From the NCBI GenBank assembly GCA_902797415.1, contig CADBSQ010000064.1, positions 1 to 5,636 on the forward strand: a stretch of 5,636 nucleotides of DNA. The letters run 5' to 3'. The stretch's first letter is position 1, and the number at the start of each line of letters is the position of its first letter. Below are positions 5,540 to 5,636 of the stretch, in pieces. The position numbers were made by a program, and so were the translations under genes. The notes under the pieces were generated by a model. It saw only the letters and a program-made list of their open reading frames with translations, searched no databases and was not told the DNA's origin. Origin of the DNA: an uncultured Erysipelotrichaceae bacterium. GTDB taxonomy: Bacteria > Bacillota_I > Bacilli_A > RF39 > UBA660.

Positions 5540-5636
5540 GATCTACCTTGGGTATTTTGCAGCAAACGAAATTTATAAAATAAAGAAAAATACTTCATTC
5601 ATTTTACTTTTTGAAGTGGAGTATTTGCACTTTATA
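5540..5636. other. Unassigned tail to the right edge, beyond the rmuC remnant
   Basis: Similarity to rmuC stops abruptly at 5539. The remaining 97 nt match nothing else in the window. The frame of the remnant happens to stay open through here to the last base (reading LIYLGYFAANEIYK and onward). No start signal or family motif is seen on either strand. It contains one hairpin (5588-5626). It may be the edge of another mobile or repeated element, or of the ancestral downstream sequence. Confidence 0.4.
5588..5626 (+). terminator. Hairpin near the right edge (terminator or element-end structure)
   Basis: A 12-bp stem pairs 5588-5599 (AAATACTTCATT) with 5615-5626 (AGTGGAGTATTT) around a 15-nt loop. 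Two of the pairs are T-G wobbles, which pair well only in RNA from the plus strand, or in single-stranded top-strand DNA. The sequence after it is only moderately T-rich, so a terminator is possible but not certain. Confidence 0.4.

Overview
The window is AT-rich, Gram-positive-type DNA. It has strong AGGAG-type ribosome binding sites, ATG, GTG and TTG starts, TAA, TAG and TGA stops, and tryptophan encoded by TGG. The gene content is an MscL channel, a TVP38/TMEM64-type DedA-like membrane protein, a membrane-anchored RmuC, a CmpB-type permease and a pilin-like surface protein with the repeated 'WRIVGI ... VRPxxxL ... GDGSxxxPY' architecture. This points to a low-GC Bacillota/Tenericutes lineage, plausibly an uncultured gut Bacilli group (RF39- or Erysipelotrichales-like). 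The taxon is an inference from composition and gene families, not from a marker gene.

Layout: (1) 1-345 is the 3' end of a membrane protein of the putative ABC-transporter permease (CmpB, PF06541) type, entering from the left edge. (2) 355-1671 encodes a prepilin-like, cysteine-rich surface protein, 9 nt behind the permease. (3) 1728-2150 is mscL with a GTG start and its own well-formed promoter, closed by a terminator that begins inside the coding sequence. (4) 2227-2817 is the TVP38/DedA-like gene with a TTG start. It is followed after 9 nt by rmuC (2827-3906), apparently as a two-gene operon. (5) 3947-5209, on the minus strand, encodes an AAA_14/DUF4143 ATPase convergent with rmuC. (6) 5210-5636 has no intact gene. 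It holds the ATPase promoter, a second palindrome, a fragment of the 3' part of rmuC, and a hairpin at the right edge.

The most interesting part is the right third. The ATPase gene sits between two near-identical long palindromes (3910-3947 and 5259-5310), and beyond it lies a second, partial copy of rmuC codons 277-339 (5349-5539). The main 175-nt block of that copy differs from the intact gene at nine positions. Seven are synonymous and two are conservative replacements, so the two copies appear to have diverged while both were functional, in different genomes or as two full genes. The fragment then looks like the scar of DNA brought in from, or displaced by, a related lineage, with the ATPase unit between the repeats as the likely cargo. 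No integrase or transposase is visible in the window, so the mechanism stays open.

The rest reads as ordinary envelope and maintenance functions: osmotic release (MscL), lipid or envelope membrane protein (TVP38/DedA), DNA maintenance (RmuC), and an exported pilin-like protein of unknown role.
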